A DNA stretch of 64,000 bases. Source: Pseudarthrobacter cellobiosi (GTDB lineage: Bacteria > Actinomycetota > Actinomycetes > Actinomycetales > Micrococcaceae). The notes beneath the pieces are model-generated. The model had not been told where the DNA came from. It saw only the letters and a program-made list of their open reading frames with translations, and searched no databases. The stretch lies in NCBI RefSeq assembly GCF_023913755.1, contig NZ_JAMXBJ010000036.1, forward strand, positions 1-64,000. Reading direction: 5' to 3'. Below, one piece after another: positions 38,125-47,295 of the stretch. How positions within the stretch are numbered: the first letter of the stretch is position 1; the number at the start of each line of letters is the position of its first letter. Position numbers and translations under genes: made by a program.

Positions 38125-38161
38125 ATTGCCCTTGCCAGAGGCCGTTGAGTAAACCTCACCC

Positions 38162-39052
38162 ATGACATTGGGGAAAGCTGTAACCAAAGCCGTCATTCCT
38201 GCTGCCGGATTGGGAACTCGCTTCCTGCCTGCAACAAAGGCGATGCCGAAGGAAATGTTGCCGGTGGTTGACCGCCCGGCCATCCAGTACGTCGTGGAGG
38301 AAGCCGTCAAGGCCGGCCTCGACGACATTTTGATGATCACGGGGCGCAGCAAGCGTGCCCTTGAGGACCACTTCGACCGTGAACCCGGCCTGGAGCGCGC
38401 ACTGGAGCTGAAGGGCGATCAGGGTCGCCTGGACCTGGTGCATGAGGCGTCCGACTTGGGCCCCATCCACTACGTCCGCCAGGGCGAAGCCAAGGGCTTG
38501 GGCCATGCCGTGCTCTGCGCGCGTCAGCACGTGGGCAACGAGCCCTTCGCTGTCCTGTTGGGTGATGACCTCATCGACGAGGCCGAGACCCTGCTGAGCA
38601 CCATGATGGAGGTGCAGCAGAAGACCGGCGGTTCGGTCATCGCACTCATCGAGGTGGACCACACAGAAATCAGCGCTTACGGCTGCGCTGACATCTCAGC
38701 CATCGAGGGCGAGGACTACGTCCGCGTGAACAGCCTGGTGGAGAAGCCGGCTGCTGGCGAGGCGCCGTCCAACCTGGCCGTCATCGGCCGCTACGTGCTG
38801 CACCCATCGGTCTTCGGCGTCCTGGAGAACACCGAGCCGGGCCGCGGCGGGGAAATCCAGCTTACAGATGCCCTGCAGACCCTTGCCGCCGCGGAAGGTG
38901 AAGGCGCCGGCGTGTACGGCGTGGTTTTTAAGGGCCGCCGCTACGACACCGGCGACAAGCTCAGCTACCTGAAGGCCGTGATTACTCTGGCTTCAGAGCG
39001 CGTGGAGTTCGGCGAGGATTTGAAGACGTGGTTGAAGGCCTTCGTGGGCTGA
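38162..39052 (+). CDS. galU: UTP-glucose-1-phosphate uridylyltransferase
   Basis: Makes UDP-glucose for surface polysaccharides; 296 aa. The nucleotide-binding start AAGLGTRFLPATKAMPKEML is diagnostic; QGEAKGLGHAVLCA and the VEKPAAGEAPSNLAVIGRY segment follow. It heads the polysaccharide region but has its own terminator, so it is likely monocistronic. Confidence 0.95.
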   Translation: MTLGKAVTKAVIPAAGLGTRFLPATKAMPKEMLPVVDRPAIQYVVEEAVKAGLDDILMITGRSKRALEDHFDREPGLERALELKGDQGRLDLVHEASDLGPIHYVRQGEAKGLGHAVLCARQHVGNEPFAVLLGDDLIDEAETLLSTMMEVQQKTGGSVIALIEVDHTEISAYGCADISAIEGEDYVRVNSLVEKPAAGEAPSNLAVIGRYVLHPSVFGVLENTEPGRGGEIQLTDALQTLAAAEGEGAGVYGVVFKGRRYDTGDKLSYLKAVITLASERVEFGEDLKTWLKAFVG

Positions 39053-39074
39053 CGGCTCGCAGTGACGCACTATA

Positions 39075-39100
39075 GGCCCGTCGCTGAAAAGCGGCGGGCC
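39075..39100. terminator. galU terminator hairpin
   Basis: GGCCCGTCGC and GCGGCGGGCC pair (one G-T) around a short GAAA-containing loop, followed by CTTCGTT. It lies 22 bases after the galU stop. Confidence 0.75.
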
Positions 39101-39149
39101 CTTCGTTAAGGCTCTGGGCGATCAGATCCAAGGAACGGCCGGCTTCTGG

Positions 39150-40199
39150 CTAATTTCCGTTCTGCAGGTTCTTCGCCGCGATGTAATCGGAGAGTTTGTC
39201 CTCGGTGAGGGCTTTTGAGACCTCCTGGACAGCGGTTTTATCGCTAAATACGATCGACTGCCCGTCGACCGATGTTCCGATGCCTCCGGTGGGCAGAGTA
39301 AACATAGTCATGTTTTGGGGCCGGACGTCCTTGAGTTCGACGGCCAAGCTCCCAAGGGCGGCTGCGTCAAGGCTCTTGTCCACCGCCACGAACGGCGAGA
39401 ACACGTTGACAAGATTGCTGACGGTCACCGGATTTGAAAGAGTGTCCGCATTGATGGTCTTCGCAAGAACACCCTTGATGAATGCCTGCTGGTTTCGGAC
39501 CCGTTGGTAGTCGCCGTCTGGGAAAGCGTAGCGTTCGCGGACAAACGCGAGTGCCTTGTCACCGCTGAGGGTATTTGTTCCGGCGACGTAGCTGAATGGG
39601 CCAGTGCTGAATGCAACATTCGAGTTAACCTCCACGCCCCCTAGCGCCTCAGTCAGACCCTTGAACCCCTCAAAGTCCAGCGAGGCGACATGATCAATAC
39701 GCTGGCTAAGTATTGACTCCACGGTCTGAACCACCAACGGAACTCCTCCCAGGGCCAGGGCCGCGTTGATTTTCGCTTCACCGTGCCCTGGTATTGAGAC
39801 CCATAGATCGCGCATCAGGGATATGGAGTACACATTCTTGCGGTCCGACGGAATGTGGACCAGCATCAACACGTCGGACCGTTGATCGGAGGGCGCTGCC
39901 GTTTGGGAATCGGGCGCTGCTCCGCGGCTGTCACTTCCCATGAGCAGAATATTCTTTGCCGGTGGCCCGCTCGTAACTTCCGACTTCTGCGGTCGGGTGG
40001 ACTCCTCGGGAAATGCACTCTCGATCTTTTCAGTTTTAGAGTTGAAAGAACCTGCAAGATTTGCGATGTAGCTGCCCGAAAGTACGGCGGCGATGAGGAC
40101 GATGATAGCCATGACAATGATCACGGTCCGGCCAGTGTGCTTCTTGCGTTTCACACCGGTTTCGTCATCCCGCTGTTCGGTTTCGACTGGCAACGTCAT
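39150..40199 (-). CDS. LytR-CpsA-Psr (LCP) family glycopolymer transferase
   Basis: A 349-aa membrane-anchored enzyme that attaches teichoic-acid-like or capsular polymers to peptidoglycan. There is one N-terminal membrane segment (TVIIVMAIIVLIAAVLSGSY). The LCP core contains NILLMGSDSRG, SDVLMLVHIPSDRKNVYSIS, RDLWVSIPGHGEAKINAA and FVRERYAFPDGDYQRVRNQQ with the conserved Arg and Asp residues. It is a logical partner of the downstream polysaccharide operon. A decayed relative is at 46312-46815. Confidence 0.93.
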   Translation of the reverse strand: MTLPVETEQRDDETGVKRKKHTGRTVIIVMAIIVLIAAVLSGSYIANLAGSFNSKTEKIESAFPEESTRPQKSEVTSGPPAKNILLMGSDSRGAAPDSQTAAPSDQRSDVLMLVHIPSDRKNVYSISLMRDLWVSIPGHGEAKINAALALGGVPLVVQTVESILSQRIDHVASLDFEGFKGLTEALGGVEVNSNVAFSTGPFSYVAGTNTLSGDKALAFVRERYAFPDGDYQRVRNQQAFIKGVLAKTINADTLSNPVTVSNLVNVFSPFVAVDKSLDAAALGSLAVELKDVRPQNMTMFTLPTGGIGTSVDGQSIVFSDKTAVQEVSKALTEDKLSDYIAAKNLQNGN

Positions 40200-40637
40200 A
40201 AATTTCCTTGCTGTTGGCGGCGTACGACTGTTGGCGGGGGTGATGCCTCCAATGCAGCCGGCTCGGACGCGGTGGCCCGCTTTTCAGTAAACACGGTGGG
40301 CACGCCTCCCTCCAATTCACATGCCGTGGTGCAGGTCAGTCAATTCGTTGTAGCACTGTAGGGGCTGGGGTGCCGATACCTCAGTGCGGCAACGGCCAGA
40401 GTCGAGAGGGCGCCAAGGAGTGCACGCGCAGCATTTTGCGTCACATCCAAAACGCTTGCGAATCTGCCGGAAAAAGTTGGCCCAGTTCGATGCCGGAGGA
40501 GGTCATTAACAACGATGCGCCAATAGGCCATGCTGATGCCCTCGCTTAGGGCGTGCGGGCCGCACACCTGAGTGAAAAGGGGAGCTGCTGGGAACCGAGG
40601 ACGCGTCTAAGTGATGAATTCGGTGCTTCGGAGTAAT
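40200..40637. other. gap, possible minus-strand gene scrap
   Basis: No convincing complete gene. A minus-strand frame at 40340-40567 reads MAYWRIVVNDLLRHRTGP from an internal ATG and has protein-like composition. It may be a fragment of a glycosyltransferase-like gene, but this is weak. The 40200-40340 part would hold the LCP promoter. Confidence 0.3.
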
Positions 40638-41120
40638 TTAGCGCGTGTCAACATCCTCTAACACCAGAAAAGTCCGCGTGTCCAGGACCCCCGGCATTGA
40701 CTGGAGCTGGTCGAATATCACCCTCCGCAGATCGGCGTTGTCGACGGCCCGCACCAGAAGTATCACATCAAAATCGCCTCCCACCAGCGCGATGTGGTGT
40801 ACCTTCGGGATGGCGCGAAGTTCTTCGCGCAGTTCACGCCAGGAGTGCTGGCTCACATTGAGCGTCACGTAGGCAGAGGACTTGAGGCCGGCTTTGATGG
40901 GGTCCACCAGTGCCGTGAACTTGGTCAGCACACCTTCGCCCGTCAGCCGGGCGATGCGGGTGTAGGCGTGGGCCCGGGAGATATGGACGTTTTCCGACAC
41001 CTGGGTCACGGACATCCTTCCGTCCCTGGTGAGCTCGGCGATGATTCTGCGGTCGACGTCGTCCAGCGCCACGTCGGTGTTGTCGCCTGCAAGTCGTGCC
41101 AATTCGTCCACCGCTCCCAC
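40638..41120 (-). CDS. Lrp/AsnC-family regulator
   Basis: A 160-aa regulator. The N-terminal helix-turn-helix is VDRRIIAELTRDGRMSVTQV with RAHAYTRIARL. The C-terminal RAM domain includes VHHIALVGGDFDVILLVRA. It is divergent from the broken 2-oxoacid dehydrogenase operon. In related actinobacteria such a gene controls bkd genes through branched-chain amino acids, so it may now lack its main target. Confidence 0.92.
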   Translation of the reverse strand: MGAVDELARLAGDNTDVALDDVDRRIIAELTRDGRMSVTQVSENVHISRAHAYTRIARLTGEGVLTKFTALVDPIKAGLKSSAYVTLNVSQHSWRELREELRAIPKVHHIALVGGDFDVILLVRAVDNADLRRVIFDQLQSMPGVLDTRTFLVLEDVDTR

Positions 41121-41262
41121 TCGTGGCCCACATCACACTTGCAGTCCGCCTTTCAGAAGAGGCCTATCTGGCAGAATCTGTCACGATTCCGTGGAGTACT
41201 GGATACGAAACTTCCCCAAGGACCGTACTGGGAACGACTAGTGGCTACAGAAGGACGGACCA

Positions 41263-42426
41263 ATGTCGATTTCCGCGGACCACCCTGCGCCGGACCAGGC
41301 CCAACGTCCGCCGGCCGAAAATGCCGCATCGTAAGCTGTGCGGAAGTTCGGAATCACCGTAGAGGACTACATGCTTCCCGCCTACCTCCAGATTGAGATG
41401 GTGGGCCCGGACGGAAAGCTCAAAGCAGAAACCGAGCAGGGCACCGAACCCGGCTACGAGTACCCGCTCCCCGCCGATGACGAGCTCCTGGCCGCCTTCG
41501 AGCACTCGTCGTCGGGCGCCGGGTCAATGACCAGAATTCGGCGCTCGTCCGCCAGGGGCGGATGGCCGTCTACCCGTCCAGCCACTGGATCTTCCCCGCT
41601 TACCGCGACTCCGTGGCGGTGATGGCACGCGGACTTAACTCGTGGAGACCATGACACTCTTCCGGGGTGACTGGCACAGCGGCTACGATCCCGCGGAGCA
41701 CAAAGTGGGCATCCAGTGCACCCCGCTCACCACCCAGCTCCTGCACGCCGTGGGCGTTGCCCACGCGGCCAAGCTCCGCGGCGAGGACACCATGGTTCTG
41801 GCAATGTGCGGTGACGACGCCACCAGCGTAGGTGACTTCCACGAAGCCCTTAAATTTGCCGCTGTCTTCCACCTGCCCGTGGTCTTCTTCGTCCAGAACA
41901 ACAAGTACGCCTTCTCGGTGCCGCTGTCGCAGCAGCCCGTGGCGCCGTCGCTCGCCCACAAGGCTGTGGCTACGGCATGGCCGGCGAACGCGTGGACGGC
42001 AACGACGTGGTGGCTCTCCTCGCGGTCCTGGACCGCGCAGTCAAGCTGGCCAGGGATGGCTCGGGTCCTCTCCTGGTGGAAGCGAACACCTACCGGATGC
42101 AGGCGCACACCAAAGCCGATGACGGCACGCGATACCGGCCGGGCAGCGAGGTGGCCGAGTGGCTGGCCAAGGATCCGGTCATCCGGATGAAGACCTACCT
42201 TGCGGACCGGGGACTGCTGGACGACGACGGCGCCGCACGGATCGCCGCGAAGGCGGAAGCGGTTGCCACCCAGCTACGGGAGGGCCTCAGCGAGGACGTT
42301 CCCGTGGACCCGCAGGACCTCTTCCGGCACGTGTTCACCGTACCCACACCCCAGCTGAAGGAGCAGTCCGCCATGCTCGCGGATGAACTGTCCCGCGAAG
42401 CGTCACCCAAGGAGCCCGCACAATGA
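41263..42426 (+). pseudogene. branched-chain 2-oxoacid dehydrogenase E1 alpha, decayed
   Basis: Pieces of an E1-alpha subunit spread over all three frames. MSISADHPAPDQAQRPP at 41263 meets an in-frame TAA, then VRKFGITVEDYMLPAYLQIE continues. After a frame change RQGRMAVYPSSHWIFPAYRD shows a small internal deletion. VGIQCTPLTTQLLHAVGVAH and the ThDP motif AMCGDDATSVGDFHEAL (normally GDGATSEGD) follow, then another frameshift near 41975 before VDGNDVVALLAVLDRAVKLA. A nonsense codon and several frameshifts make it dead. It was the first gene of a bkd operon divergent from the Lrp gene. Confidence 0.88.
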
Positions 42427-43259
42427 GTCCCACCGTGACAACGTCCTCCGAAGCGAACGGCAACGTCAGTGCAGCAACCGCCCGGGCGGCTGCTTCCGCC
42501 GCGGCCACTGCTGAGGCATCCGGCCCGCAGTCCGTCATCATGGCCAAAGCCCTGAACACGGCCTTGGCTGATGCGATGCAGGCCGACTCGTCCGTCCTGG
42601 TCTTCGGTGAGGATGTGGGCCTCCTGGGCGACGTCTTCCGGATCACTGACGGACTGACCAAGGCCTTCGGCGAGCAAAGATGCTTTGACACCCCGCTGGC
42701 AGAGTCGGGCATCGTGGGCATGGCGGTGGGCATGGCCATGAACGGCATGCGGCCCGTGATCGAGATGCAGTTCGACGCCTTTGCGTACCCGGCGTTCGAG
42801 CAGATCGTCAGCCACGTGGCCAAAATGCACAACCGCACCAAGGGTGCCGTGAAGCTCCCCATGGTCATCCGCGTTCCCTACGCCGGCGGCATCGGGGGAG
42901 TGGAACACCACTGCGACTCCTCCAAGTCCTACTACGCGCACACTGCCGGGCTGAAGGTGTTCACCCCCGCCACTGTTGCCGACGCTTACCGCAGGCTGCG
43001 GGAGGCGATCGATTCTGAGGATCCGATCATGACCGAAACGCAAGTATTCCGGCTGCCCGATCTGGGCGAGGGCCTCACGGAAGCCGAACTGGTCAACTGG
43101 CTGGTGTCCGTGGGCGATGAGATCCGCGTTGACCAGCCCATCGCGGAGGTGGAGACGGCCAAGTCCATGGTGGAAGTGCCGTCACCCTATGCCGGGACTG
43201 TCACGGTGCTCCATGGCGAACCCGGGCAGACGCTGGAGGTGGGCAAGCCGCTCATCTAG
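42423..43259 (+). pseudogene. E1 beta fused in frame to E2 lipoyl domain (deletion product)
   Basis: Open frame of 278 aa. Residues 1-202 are the N-terminal half of E1-beta ([38 protein letters not shown], and a [13 protein letters not shown] segment). At 43029 it switches exactly to the start of E2: [20 protein letters not shown], with the lipoyl lysine in [16 protein letters not shown]. The frame ends at a TAG. The E2 linker then continues in the same frame to about 43400 (EEEKAGSGNVLIGYGT). The E1-beta C-terminal half is deleted. A stable hybrid protein is possible but cannot be an active E1. Confidence 0.85.
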
Positions 43260-43524
43260 GTGGCGCCGGTGGGGGCTCCGCCGGTTACTCCCGCTGAAGA
43301 GGCCGCCGATACTTACCGGGAAGAAGAGAAAGCCGGCTCGGGGAATGTGCTGATCGGGTACGGGACGCCCGGCGGCAGTGGGGGAATGAAACGGACCAGG
43401 GCTCCCCGGAGGGTGGCTTCGTTGAGCTACGACAAGGACAGTGCACCGCGCCGGAGCCTGACGCGCAGAAGGCGGCCGACGATCTGCTGCTGCTCCGCAC
43501 GCGCGTCCCGGGGAAGTTGGCGCA

Positions 43525-44320
43525 GTCATATTACCGCTTGTCCGGCGGATGGCCCGGGAGCATGGCGTTGACCTCGGAGCGGTCCAAGACCCACGGCTTG
43601 TCAATAATCCGGCCGACGCCGAGAATGGCCACCTCGGGATGATTGATGATGGCCGCGGAGCCGTCCACCCCAAACACACCATAGTTGTTCAGCGTGAAGG
43701 TGCCGCTGCCCAGTTCCTGCGGCGTCGCCTTACCTTCGCGGACGACGGCGGTGAGCCGGCGGATCTCCGCATCCAGTTCCCGGGCGCTGAGTCTGTCCGC
43801 GTTGCCGATGGAGGGAACCATCAGGCCGCGGTCCGTCTGTGCCGCGAAGCCAAGGTTGACTCCTGCGAACGCAACAATTTCCTGGGCGCCTTACGTGATA
43901 GTTTCGAGGCGGGTGTTCAGCTCGGGAAATCGTTTTAGCCCAGCTGTGACGAACGGGCGATGAAAGCCAGCAGGCCCGGAGTTTCCCGCGGATCAGACAT
44001 CTTGAGCCCTGCCCGCAGTTCAACCAGCCCGGTGGCATCCACATCCACCCAGACAGTCGCTTCCGGGATCTCGGAGCGGCTGCGGGCCATGTTGACCGCA
44101 ACGGCTTTGCGGACTCCCTTGATGGGCGTCCGCGAGGAAATGCCCAAGCCGCTGCGGGCGTCAATTTCGGTGGAGCCAGCCGAAACCTCATCGGTTGAGA
44201 CACTCCAAACCACATTGGCAGATCCCGTTGACGCAGCCGGGCTGCCGGTAGCCGCTTCGACATCACGCCGCCGGATCAGCCCGCTCTCACCTGACCCTGT
44301 CCACGAGCTGCCCCGGGTGT
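43525..44320 (-). pseudogene. E2 (dihydrolipoyl acyltransferase) middle part, inverted
   Basis: On the minus strand, from about 44320: GLIRRRDVEAATG (end of the subunit-binding domain), then TPIKGVRKAVAVNMARSRSE and VWVDVDATGLVELRAGLKMS. After a frame break come DRLSARELDAEIRRLTAV, GTFTLNNYGVFGVDGSAAI and GVGRIIDKPWV. This is the catalytic domain of the E2 whose lipoyl part lies on the plus strand just upstream. It is frameshifted and detached from both ends. Confidence 0.85.
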
Positions 44321-44376
44321 CCGTTATGGGTCAAGAGTGCTGGAACTGGTAACGCTGGATAGATTGCTGCCGCCGC

Positions 44377-44886
44377 TTAGTGCGTTGGGCTCTCTCGTGT
44401 GGTGAAAGTGCGGATGATGGTTGCGGGAGTCCCGGCGATCAGGACATTGTCAGGAAACTCTCCGCGTACCAGTGAGCCGGCAGCGACCATGCAGCCGGCG
44501 CCGACGATGGCGCCAGCCAGGAACGTCGCACGTGCGCCAACCCATGTGCCGTCACCGATGGTAATATCCTCCGAACGTCCCGCCCCGGCGCGGCGTTCGG
44601 AGGTCCCCAACGCATGGGTTCCAGTCACGAACATGACCTCGGTGCCAATGTCACAACGCGCACCGACCCGCGCAGCTGACTCAGCAGTGGAAATTACCTG
44701 AGCCCCGGCACCAAGCCAAGTGCCCTCGCCTATTGACACGTTCGGGAAGTGGATGCGTGCGGTGCCGTTGATCTTTGCCGTGGGTGCCACATCCACTCCG
44801 GCAGCACGGTACGCCGCCCGCCGTACACCGAAGCATCTGGTTTGCGGGGATATCAGGGACACTAGGTTAGTCAGCCAGAGACTCAT
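44377..44886 (-). CDS. left-handed beta-helix acyltransferase (WcaF/LacA-like)
   Basis: A 169-aa hexapeptide-repeat protein, probably an O-acetyltransferase acting on sugars. Repeat-like triplets include VSIGEGTWLGAGAQVIS, ARCDIGTEVMFVTGTHALG with the likely catalytic His, ITIGDGTWVGARATFLAG and ends with GTPATIIRTF. The start overlaps the upstream small membrane gene by four bases. It is intact although it sits between two fragments of a dead E2 gene. It probably modifies the exopolysaccharide. Confidence 0.88.
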   Translation of the reverse strand: MSLWLTNLVSLISPQTRCFGVRRAAYRAAGVDVAPTAKINGTARIHFPNVSIGEGTWLGAGAQVISTAESAARVGARCDIGTEVMFVTGTHALGTSERRAGAGRSEDITIGDGTWVGARATFLAGAIVGAGCMVAAGSLVRGEFPDNVLIAGTPATIIRTFTTRESPTH

Positions 44887-45086
44887 GTCCGTGCCGCCCG
44901 GCCTTCGTTCTTAGGATCGGCCTTCCATGCATAGGACGACCAGGCACTAATCGTTGCTATATAAACAAAACCGCCCAGCAGGAACGAAGGCTGGCCTTGC
45001 GCCACGCCCTGCCGGATAAACGGGACGGCAGTGGCGACTCCCAAAGCCAATAGCAAGTACATAGGGCGGTTCAAGCAGTCCCCCAA
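44883..45086 (-). CDS. small membrane protein
   Basis: A 67-aa protein with two predicted membrane segments (YLLLALGVATAVPFIR and FLLGGFVYIATISAWSSYAW) and a charged C-terminus. It is coupled to the acetyltransferase gene by a four-base overlap. An internal ATG (45062) is an alternative start. No family was recognised. Confidence 0.55.
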   Translation of the reverse strand: MGDCLNRPMYLLLALGVATAVPFIRQGVAQGQPSFLLGGFVYIATISAWSSYAWKADPKNEGRAART

Positions 45087-45148
45087 GCTAAGTAATTACC
45101 CCGATTCTACGGGCGGATAGGATCGGCCAAGTTCCCTGAACCAAATTA

Positions 45149-45310
45149 TTACAGCTCCGCCACTACCGACCCCGGGTTCTCCATGCCATCCGCCACAAAC
45201 CGGAGGAAGCCCGCAGCCGTGCCGCCGTCGCACACGCGGTGGTCGAAGGTGAGCGTCAGCTCGGTGACCTTGCGGTCAGTCAGCTGCCGGTCCACCGGCT
45301 TCGCAGCGAC
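45149..45310 (-). pseudogene. E2 C-terminal end fragment
   Basis: Minus-strand frame reads RKVTELTLTFDHRVCDGGTA, then a stretch ending MENPGSVVAEL and a stop. This is the catalytic His motif (HRVCDGG, normally HRxxDG) and natural C-terminus of the broken E2. It lies about 0.8 kb beyond the inverted middle part, in the wrong order for a simple inversion. Confidence 0.85.
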
Positions 45311-45428
45311 AGCACCCTCGGGTGCTGTCACTGCCCGCGAGTAGCTGCGGCACGAGCCCTTCTCTGACCGGTCGCAGTACGAGGCAGCGCAATGTCGCTG
45401 CCTGACGCCGGCCGGTATGATTTGCCTA

Positions 45429-46256
45429 ATGATGAGTAACGGTGAGGGCCTCAGTGCGAACAAGCGGCAGTGGATAAAATACGGTGCCCTCTTGATGCTG
45501 GCCGTCGTGGCGTTCGGGTTGGCCGGGCTTGCACTGGCGAAACAACGCGGCCCAACAGAAGCCGCAAATACTGCGACGGCAGCGCAGCCCGCGGTGACTC
45601 AGACTGCAACAGCAGCGCCAACACCCACTCAGACTGCTGCCGCTGTTCAACAGCCAAGGATTCAGCTTCCCGCCGAGCCCGTTGTTCTGATTCTGGGCGA
45701 TTCATATACTGCCGGCGTAGGCGCAGATGAGCCAGAGCAGGGGTGGGCGTATGTCGTTGCAGGCTCTCTCGGGTTCCCCACCAACATAGAAGGCGTGCCC
45801 GGAACTGGCTTTGCGTGGGGCGGCGGTGCGCAGGATGATCTCGCCCTTGAATACGGTGTCCGGTTGCAGAAAATCGCGGACGACCCGACCTTTATCCCCA
45901 ACGTCCTTATTTTGCAGGGAGGTCAGAACGACTCTTTGATCGGTAACCCCGATGAAATCCAATCCGCGACAGCCGCCACCATCGAGTCGGCCCGCAAGTT
46001 CTGGCCAGGCGTCCAGGTGGTTGTTCTCGGGCCCTCAGCCCCACAGCCATTCGCGGAGGAACTTCGAGACACGAACACCGCCGTCCGCGCCGGTGCCGCG
46101 GCAGCCAAAGCACCCTTCATTGACGCCAGCGAGTCTGGCTGGTTCACAGCGGCCAACAGCCAGCGATTCAACTTCGACGGCTCGCACGTGAATACCGCAG
46201 GGCACCGCTACATCGCTGAAAAGTTCCTGGAGTCGTGGACGGGCCTGACTCAATGA
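45429..46256 (+). CDS. membrane-anchored SGNH/GDSL hydrolase
   Basis: A 275-aa exported hydrolase with one N-terminal membrane segment (YGALLMLAVVAFGLAGLALA), then a Thr/Ala/Gln-rich linker and an SGNH domain. Catalytic Ser is in LILGDSYTAG, the block III Asn in ILQGGQNDSL, and the Asp/His pair in FDGSHVNTAGHRY. It probably de-O-acetylates or acylates cell-surface glycans. Several close starts exist (45417, 45429, 45432). Confidence 0.85.
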   Translation: MMSNGEGLSANKRQWIKYGALLMLAVVAFGLAGLALAKQRGPTEAANTATAAQPAVTQTATAAPTPTQTAAAVQQPRIQLPAEPVVLILGDSYTAGVGADEPEQGWAYVVAGSLGFPTNIEGVPGTGFAWGGGAQDDLALEYGVRLQKIADDPTFIPNVLILQGGQNDSLIGNPDEIQSATAATIESARKFWPGVQVVVLGPSAPQPFAEELRDTNTAVRAGAAAAKAPFIDASESGWFTAANSQRFNFDGSHVNTAGHRYIAEKFLESWTGLTQ

Positions 46257-46311
46257 GCCGCATTCTCCGCGGGCTCGTCCAAGGCAGAATGCTCGACGCC
46301 GGGGGGTCAGT

Positions 46312-46815
46312 TTCCCTTTGAAAGTTGTTGCAATGTACTCGCCGAGTTTTTCAGCCGTGAAAGCGGCGGAAATGCCCCTTCTTGCGTCCGGATCGGTCAG
46401 GACTATTGACTGGCCGTCGCTTGACATTCCGACACTGATGGTCAGCCAAAGACCACCCATCATGGAAATGGGATAGACGTTTCCCGGTCCGCCGGTCCGC
46501 AGGCAGCATTATCGTGTCCGCCCGGTTGCCAGACGAAGCCTCGACCCGGCATCGACCGCTTCATGCCAGGGGTTATCACTGCCCGTCAGCAAACGTTCAC
46601 TACGGCGGGCCCGCTCCCGGCGTCGGTCTTCTGAGCCCGTGGGGACTCTTCCGGGAACGCGTCCTGGATCTTCTCCGTCCGGGAGTTAAAGTGTGTGCCA
46701 AGTTTACGATGTAACTGCCATAAACTACGGCGGCCACGAGAGCAAATACACCCATGACGAGCAGTTCTGTGCGTCCCCTATGGCTCGTCCGCTCCTTGAC
46801 TATCTTCAGACTGGC
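46312..46815 (-). pseudogene. LCP-family gene, decayed
   Basis: N-terminal part: HRGRTELLVMGVFALVAAVV, one membrane segment, then in another frame NSRTEKIQDAFPEESPRAQK. The C-terminal part, NVYPISMMGGLWLTISVG joined directly to MSSDGQSIVLTD, shows that most of the catalytic domain is deleted. It resembles the intact LCP at 39150-40199 (same NSxTEKI and SDGQSIV segments). Confidence 0.8.
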
Positions 46816-46906
46816 CGGGGGCTTGGCTATTCGGCTGTAATGGGGAGAGTCATGGTATTCCCAAAGTGTCGGGGCAGGCCTCTCGGCGGAGAAGAACGTG
46901 CGCGTA

Positions 46907-47044
46907 TCAGCGCAACAGCGATAGCGTGGACATGCCAGTTGCCACAATTGCCAGCCCGGCGAGAAAGATGTATGGCACTGCCTCTCTCGGTGGCACGATG
47001 CTGAAACCCTGCCACCAGCGAAGCCTTCGCCAGTGTCTACCCAT
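46907..47044 (-). CDS. possible 45-aa single-pass membrane protein
   Basis: A short frame, MGRHWRRLRWWQGFSIVPPR followed by a hydrophobic segment VPYIFLAGLAIVATGMSTLS. The basic N-terminus with one membrane helix is a plausible small membrane protein. It lies just upstream of the dead LCP gene on the same strand. There is no clear ribosome site, so it may be a scrap. Confidence 0.35.
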   Translation of the reverse strand: MGRHWRRLRWWQGFSIVPPREAVPYIFLAGLAIVATGMSTLSLLR

Positions 47045-47295
47045 ACCTAATTTTTACCACGGGCGTCCAGAATCCTGGCCAAATCGCTTGGCGGAGCCTC
47101 GACGGCGCAGCCCAGCACTCAAGGCCTCGCGTTCGCACTGTCTGGGTGAATGTGTCCTACACTACCGCCGCGATCCGTCCTCGAATGAAAGTTTGCATAG
47201 GCGGCGTGTTTTAATCAGAAGCGGCGTGCCTAGCGCCTCAAGGATTCGTATTGCCATGGAGCTGCTTCGGTGGCGGAAAAATGCCGGGGGAACTT
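47045..47295. promoter_or_regulatory. likely promoter region of the polysaccharide operon
   Basis: About 250 bases without a gene ahead of the Wzz/kinase gene. A locally AT-rich patch lies near 47190-47220 (GTTTTAATCAGAAG). No distinct operator was recognised, so the promoter position is inferred from the operon layout. Confidence 0.35.
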
